Part shown: positions 60,677 to 64,000 of the stretch, piece by piece
How the letters are laid out: every line of letters begins with the position of its first letter
Numbering within the stretch: the stretch's first letter is position 1
Source of the DNA: JAAZAI01 sp050942875
GTDB lineage: Bacteria; Verrucomicrobiota; Kiritimatiellia; RFP12; UBA3636
Reading direction: 5' to 3'
DNA: 64,000 bases
Assembly (NCBI GenBank): GCA_050942875.1
Contig: JBMNOD010000003.1
Span: 15,204-79,203, forward strand
Notes under the pieces: model-generated
The model's input: the letters and a program-made list of their open reading frames with translations, nothing else
Told to the model about the DNA's origin: nothing
Databases searched by the model: none
Translations under genes and position numbers: made by a program

Positions 60677-62966
60677 TGGCGAAGCTCGCGACGATGGCGG
60701 CGAGCAGCAGCGTCGGCACGGCGATCCAGAGCGGTTCGCGCGCCAGCGTGATCTGGTAGTGGAGCGTCGCCACCGACCAGCCGAGCACGGTGAGGTACGT
60801 CATCATCACCACGCCGTAGAAGGCGCCGAGCTCCCGGAGCGCCGCGCCCATGGCCGCGAGGCACGGCATGTACAGCAAAATGAAAAGCAGGTAGGCGAAC
60901 GCCTGGTGCCGCCCGCGGGGGAACGCCGCGCGGAGGTTCGCGAAGACCGACGTCTGCGTGTCGGCCGACGCCGCCACCGCCGCCTCGTCGCCCGAGATGT
61001 CGCGCAAGCCGAGCGGGTCGAGCAGCGTGTCGGCGATGTTGGAGAACGCCTCCGGAATCGTCGCGAACGCAGCGCGCACGCCGCGCCAGAGATGGCCGAG
61101 GGTGTAAGGTTCGACCGGCGTCGGCTCCGCCGCCGCCGCCTCGACCTCGGCATTCTGTCCGTAGAGGCTCGTCATCGTGCCGATGACGGCCTCCTTCGCA
61201 AAGAGGCCGCTGAAGATCGCCACCGTCGCCGGCCAGTTGTCCGCTTCCACGCCCATGGGCTCGAAGACCGGCGTCAACGCCTTGCCGGCGACGGCGAGGA
61301 CGGACTTGTCGGTGTCGTCGTGGCCGATCGAGCCGTCCAAGCCAACCGTGTTGAACACGCCGAGGATCAGCACCATCGGCACGATGACCCGCCCGGCGCG
61401 GAAGATGAAGATCCGCAGGCGGTCCCAGGAGCTCCGCAAGATGGGCTTCAAGCGCGGCACATGGTACGGCGGCAGCTCCAGGATGAAGGGCGACGGCTCG
61501 CCGCGGAAGAGCGTCCGCTTGAGCAGCAGCCCCGTGACGATCCCCAGCGCCATGCCCGCCAGGTAGATCCAGAAGACGAGCCTGCCGGGGCTGTCGGCGA
61601 AGAAGGCGGCGCCAAAGACGACATAGATCGGCAGCTTCGCGCCGCAGGACATGAAGGGCGTCATGAAGATGGTCAAAAAGCGGTCGCGGCGGCTCGACAG
61701 CGCGCGGGTCGCCATGATCGCCGGCACCGAGCAGCCGAAGCCGACGAGCAGCGGCACGAACGACTTGCCGGGCAGCCCCAGCCACCGCATGAAGCGGTCC
61801 ATCACGAACGCCGCGCGCGCCATGTAGCCCGAATCCTCCAGAATCGCCAGGCAGAGGAACATCAGGAAGATGGGCGGCAGGAACGTGGCCATCGTCTGCA
61901 GCCCCGTGCCAAGCCCGCTGGCCACCAGCGCGATCAAAAACGGCGGCGCGCCCAAACGCGCCATCAGCGCCGTCGGCCCTTCCACGAAAATCGTGCCGCC
62001 GAGGATTTCGAAGAAGGCGATGAACGCGCCGCCGATCACCTGGGTGATCCAAAACACGCCGTACATCACGAACAGGAAGAACGGAATGCCCAGCCACCGA
62101 TTGAGGATGATCCGGTCGGCCTTCTCCGAGAACCCCTCCCCCCGCTCCGCCTTCCGCACCACGTCGTGGCACAGTCTCTGGATCAAGTCGTAGCGGGCGT
62201 TGGCGAGCGATTCGTCGGGGAACTCCCGCCGCGCCGCCGAAATGCGTTCGCACGCCGCTTCGACGGCCTCCTCGGCCACGAGGCCCATGTCGAAGGCGTG
62301 GGCGCGCGTCCGGGGATCGCCTTCGAGCAGACCCGTGGCGACCCACCGGGGCGGCGCGTCCATCGCCTCGGCCAGCGGCGCGCAAGCCGGCTCCAGCGCC
62401 GCGATCTCGCGCTCGACTTCCTCCGGGTAGGCGATCTTGAGCTTCGGGCAGGCGGGGCTCTTCAGCGCCGCGCCGATCGCCTTGACCGCCAGGCGGCGAT
62501 CCTCCGGCTCGGCGATGTTCACCCCCACGACGGGGGAGCCCAGGCTTTCCTCGAGGCGCTCGAAATCGATGTCGATGCCCTTGTGCTTCACCCGATCCAT
62601 CATCGTCACGACATGGAGCATCGGCACGCCCAATTCGGCGAGCAGCAGCGTCAGGTACAAGTTGCGTTCGAGGTTCGTGCCGTCGATCACGTTGACGAGC
62701 AGATCCGCCTCGCCGCCCAGCACGTACTCCACGGCGACGCGCTCGTCCTCGCTTCCGGGAATGAGCGAATAGATGCCGGGCAGATCGACCACCTCGACAT
62801 CGACGCCGCCGCTCAGCCGCAGCGTCCCCGCCTTGCGCTCGACCGTCACGCCCGGCCAGTTGCCGATGTGCTGCTTCGATCCGGTCAGGGCGTTGAAGAC
62901 CGTCGACTTGCCGCAATTCGGATTGCCGACAAGTCCGACCTTCAATTTCCCATGTCCCGGATTCAT
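60642..62966 (-). CDS. feoB: Ferrous iron transporter B
   Basis: A 774-residue inner-membrane Fe(II) transporter. The N-terminal G domain has G1 GNPNCGKS (14-21), G2 region IGNWPGVTVER, and G3 DLPGIYSL. The G4 position reads TMMD (121-124) where N-x-x-D is expected, so the guanine-reading asparagine is replaced by threonine. The membrane part contains the two Gate motifs (VGFGCSVPAIMATRAL and, later, LFILLYMPCLAAMGA with its conserved cysteine). It lies 12 bases downstream of feoA and overlaps rarA by 35 bases at the 3' end. Confidence 0.94.
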   Translation of the reverse strand: MNPGHGKLKVGLVGNPNCGKSTVFNALTGSKQHIGNWPGVTVERKAGTLRLSGGVDVEVVDLPGIYSLIPGSEDERVAVEYVLGGEADLLVNVIDGTNLERNLYLTLLLAELGVPMLHVVTMMDRVKHKGIDIDFERLEESLGSPVVGVNIAEPEDRRLAVKAIGAALKSPACPKLKIAYPEEVEREIAALEPACAPLAEAMDAPPRWVATGLLEGDPRTRAHAFDMGLVAEEAVEAACERISAARREFPDESLANARYDLIQRLCHDVVRKAERGEGFSEKADRIILNRWLGIPFFLFVMYGVFWITQVIGGAFIAFFEILGGTIFVEGPTALMARLGAPPFLIALVASGLGTGLQTMATFLPPIFLMFLCLAILEDSGYMARAAFVMDRFMRWLGLPGKSFVPLLVGFGCSVPAIMATRALSSRRDRFLTIFMTPFMSCGAKLPIYVVFGAAFFADSPGRLVFWIYLAGMALGIVTGLLLKRTLFRGEPSPFILELPPYHVPRLKPILRSSWDRLRIFIFRAGRVIVPMVLILGVFNTVGLDGSIGHDDTDKSVLAVAGKALTPVFEPMGVEADNWPATVAIFSGLFAKEAVIGTMTSLYGQNAEVEAAAAEPTPVEPYTLGHLWRGVRAAFATIPEAFSNIADTLLDPLGLRDISGDEAAVAASADTQTSVFANLRAAFPRGRHQAFAYLLFILLYMPCLAAMGAALRELGAFYGVVMMTYLTVLGWSVATLHYQITLAREPLWIAVPTLLLAAIVASFAIMGRRRKVRLI

Positions 62967-62978
62967 CGTCCGCGCCCC

Positions 62979-63224
62979 CTACACCCGCTCCACTTCCACC
63001 ACGGCCGCTTCCGAGCGCCGCAGCGAGAGGCGGAAGCCCCGGACGCTGATCTCGATCGGGTCGCCCAGGGGCGCGAGGTTCACGACCTCGACGACGACGC
63101 CCCTCGTCAGGCCGAGCGCGAGCAGCCGGGCGCGATAGGCGGGGTTGCCGCGGGTGTAGCCCGCCACCCGGGCCTTCACGCCCTTCGGCAGATTGCTCAA
63201 AGTCAATGTCGCGCTCATGTCCAA
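62979..63224 (-). CDS. feoA: Ferrous iron transport protein A
   Basis: An 81-residue SH3-like FeoA protein that supports FeoB: LSNLPKGVKARVAGYTRGNP, RARLLALGLTRGVVVEVVNL, and the end ISVRGFRLSLRRSEAAVVEV. I chose the TTG at 63224 because GGAG lies seven bases upstream of it; the ATG at 63218 is also possible but is 13 bases from GGAG. It is the first gene of feoAB. No FeoC gene follows. Confidence 0.9.
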   Translation of the reverse strand: MDMSATLTLSNLPKGVKARVAGYTRGNPAYRARLLALGLTRGVVVEVVNLAPLGDPIEISVRGFRLSLRRSEAAVVEVERV

Positions 63225-63252
63225 ACTTTCTCTCCGTCAAAAACGGACGCAG

Positions 63253-63281
63253 AATATAGAACGACACGCCAACGGTGTCAA
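63253..63281 (-). promoter_or_regulatory. Near-consensus sigma-70 promoter of feoAB
   Basis: On the minus strand TTGACA (63281-63276), a 17-base spacer, and TATATT (63258-63253), with an AT-rich stretch just upstream (63283-63315) that could act as an UP element. That stretch also contains TTAGCCTCGTTTAA, a weakly symmetric sequence where an iron repressor might bind, but it is not a good Fur or DtxR consensus. Confidence 0.75.
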
Positions 63282-63605
63282 CGAAAAAATTAGCCTCGTT
63301 TAACTTTTTGTTTAGAGAGGAGTGAGAAGTGAGGAGTGGTGGCTGGGGACACCCCAGCCCCCGTTCATTGCTCGGATACGATTCGCACGGGTGAGGCTTC
63401 GTCCCTGCTCCGGAAGTGGACGCGGCGTCCCCGCCGCGTTTCGTCACCTACGCCTATTCGCCCGCGCCGTCGGCGCGGCGCACCTCGGAGGTGGGGCGAC
63501 GCCGTCCCGGCGAGCCGCCTCGTCTGCGTGACTCCCACCTGGCCGATGTCCCATGCGAAGCGCCGTGGACGCGGCGTCCCCGCCCCGTGGCAGCGTCCCC
63601 GCCCC
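63282..63605. other. Intergenic region upstream of feoA
   Basis: After the AT-rich promoter-proximal part it contains CTGGGG-ACA-CCCCAG (63343-63357), a GTGGACGCGGCG hairpin (63416-63440), a GGGGCGACGCCGTCCCGGCG element (63493-63519), and two copies of a 20-bp unit CGCCCCGTGGCAGCGTCCCC (63581-63600 and, with an offset start, 63601-63620). No gene was found. Confidence 0.65.
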
Positions 63606-64000
63606 GTGGCAGCGTCCCCACCCTGGGAACGCGAGGCTCCGCACTCGCCCCGCATCCTCAGCTTCCTCGTTCACGTACCCGTACCCGTTCACGTTCACGC
63701 CCTCCCCATCCCGTTTTCCGTGAACGTGTACGCTTACCGCTTCGCTGTGAACGTGTACGGCGAAAGGCAAATGGCTCTCGCCCCCGTGGCAGCGTCCTCA
63801 CCCTGGGAACGCGAGGCTCCGCACTCGCCCCGCATCCTCAGCTTCCTCGTTCACGTTCCCGTACTCGTTCACACCCTCCCCATCCCGTTTTCCGTGAACG
63901 TGTACGCTTACCGCTTCGCTGTGAACGTGTACGGCGAAAGGCAAATGGCTCTCGCCCCCGTGGCAGCGTCCTCACCCTGGGAACGCGAGGCTCCGCACTC
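63606..64000. repeat. 174-180 bp tandem repeat running off the window
   Basis: Units start at GTGGCAGCG 63606, 63786 and 63960; the third is cut by the window end. Each unit carries CCCTGGGAACGCGAGGCTCC, CGTTCACGT-type repeats and two GTGAACGTGTACG motifs. The units differ by a six-base indel and few substitutions. Confidence 0.92.

Noticed and set aside
63444..63770. 108-residue minus-strand ORF rich in His/Val
   Set aside because: It is a translation of the CGTTCACGT tandem repeat and a hairpin element, with no ribosome site.

Overview
The window looks like a chromosomal segment of a GC-rich Gram-negative bacterium of the PVC superphylum, most like Kiritimatiellota or Lentisphaerota. This is an inference from gene content: an autotransporter-type beta-strand repeat protein, a GntR/LacI hybrid regulator, a MoxR-DUF58-BatA-type operon ending in a cyclase-like repeat protein, an ECF sigma factor paired with a VWA membrane protein, and intergenic regions full of short hairpin repeats. 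There is no rRNA or marker gene to settle it, and I saw no tRNA, rRNA, CRISPR array or transposase.

Left part (1-14816): a surface-polysaccharide locus. Two family-4-type glycosyltransferases lie on the plus strand. Facing them is a tightly packed minus-strand operon of ten genes, read from 14816 down to 2935: a DUF1919 protein, a GT2-GT4 fusion, a Wzy/ligase-like membrane protein, a GT4, a WecF-like transferase, a DegT-type transaminase, an ATP-grasp enzyme, a second PLP-fold enzyme, a GNAT acetyltransferase and a Wzx-type flippase. Many of its genes overlap by ATGA. Together they could make, acylate or amidate, assemble and flip a repeat unit carrying an amino sugar. By eye this block is less GC-rich than the rest.

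Middle part (15725-31377): an alkyladenine glycosylase; a GntR/LacI regulator divergent from a complete peptide-type ABC transporter whose substrate-binding protein and first permease are one polypeptide; a beta-strand repeat protein; a large secreted agarase-like glycoside hydrolase; an MDR dehydrogenase without zinc ligands; and a small TPR membrane protein.

Central block (32198-56258): 24 kb of divergent envelope genes. On the minus strand are an ECF sigma factor, a VWA membrane protein and a 2,120-residue exported protein built from repeated beta modules. On the plus strand are a MoxR ATPase, a DUF58 protein, a BatA-like protein with an embedded PA14 domain, a second VWA membrane protein, a 1,682-residue Ala/Gln/Glu coiled-coil protein and a cyclase-like repeat protein. 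The plus-strand set is best read as a chaperone/VWA complex acting at the membrane. Its substrate is unknown.

Right part (57081-64000): a Gfo/Idh/MocA oxidoreductase, a mosaic of two broken genes, rarA, and feoAB behind a near-consensus promoter.

The most unusual property is repeat invasion. Several short repeat families fill the intergenic regions. Some of the same sequence lies in frame inside coding genes: heavily in the first glycosyltransferase (about 300 extra residues), in a 30-bp hairpin copy inside the second VWA gene, and possibly in the linker of the sigma-linked VWA gene.
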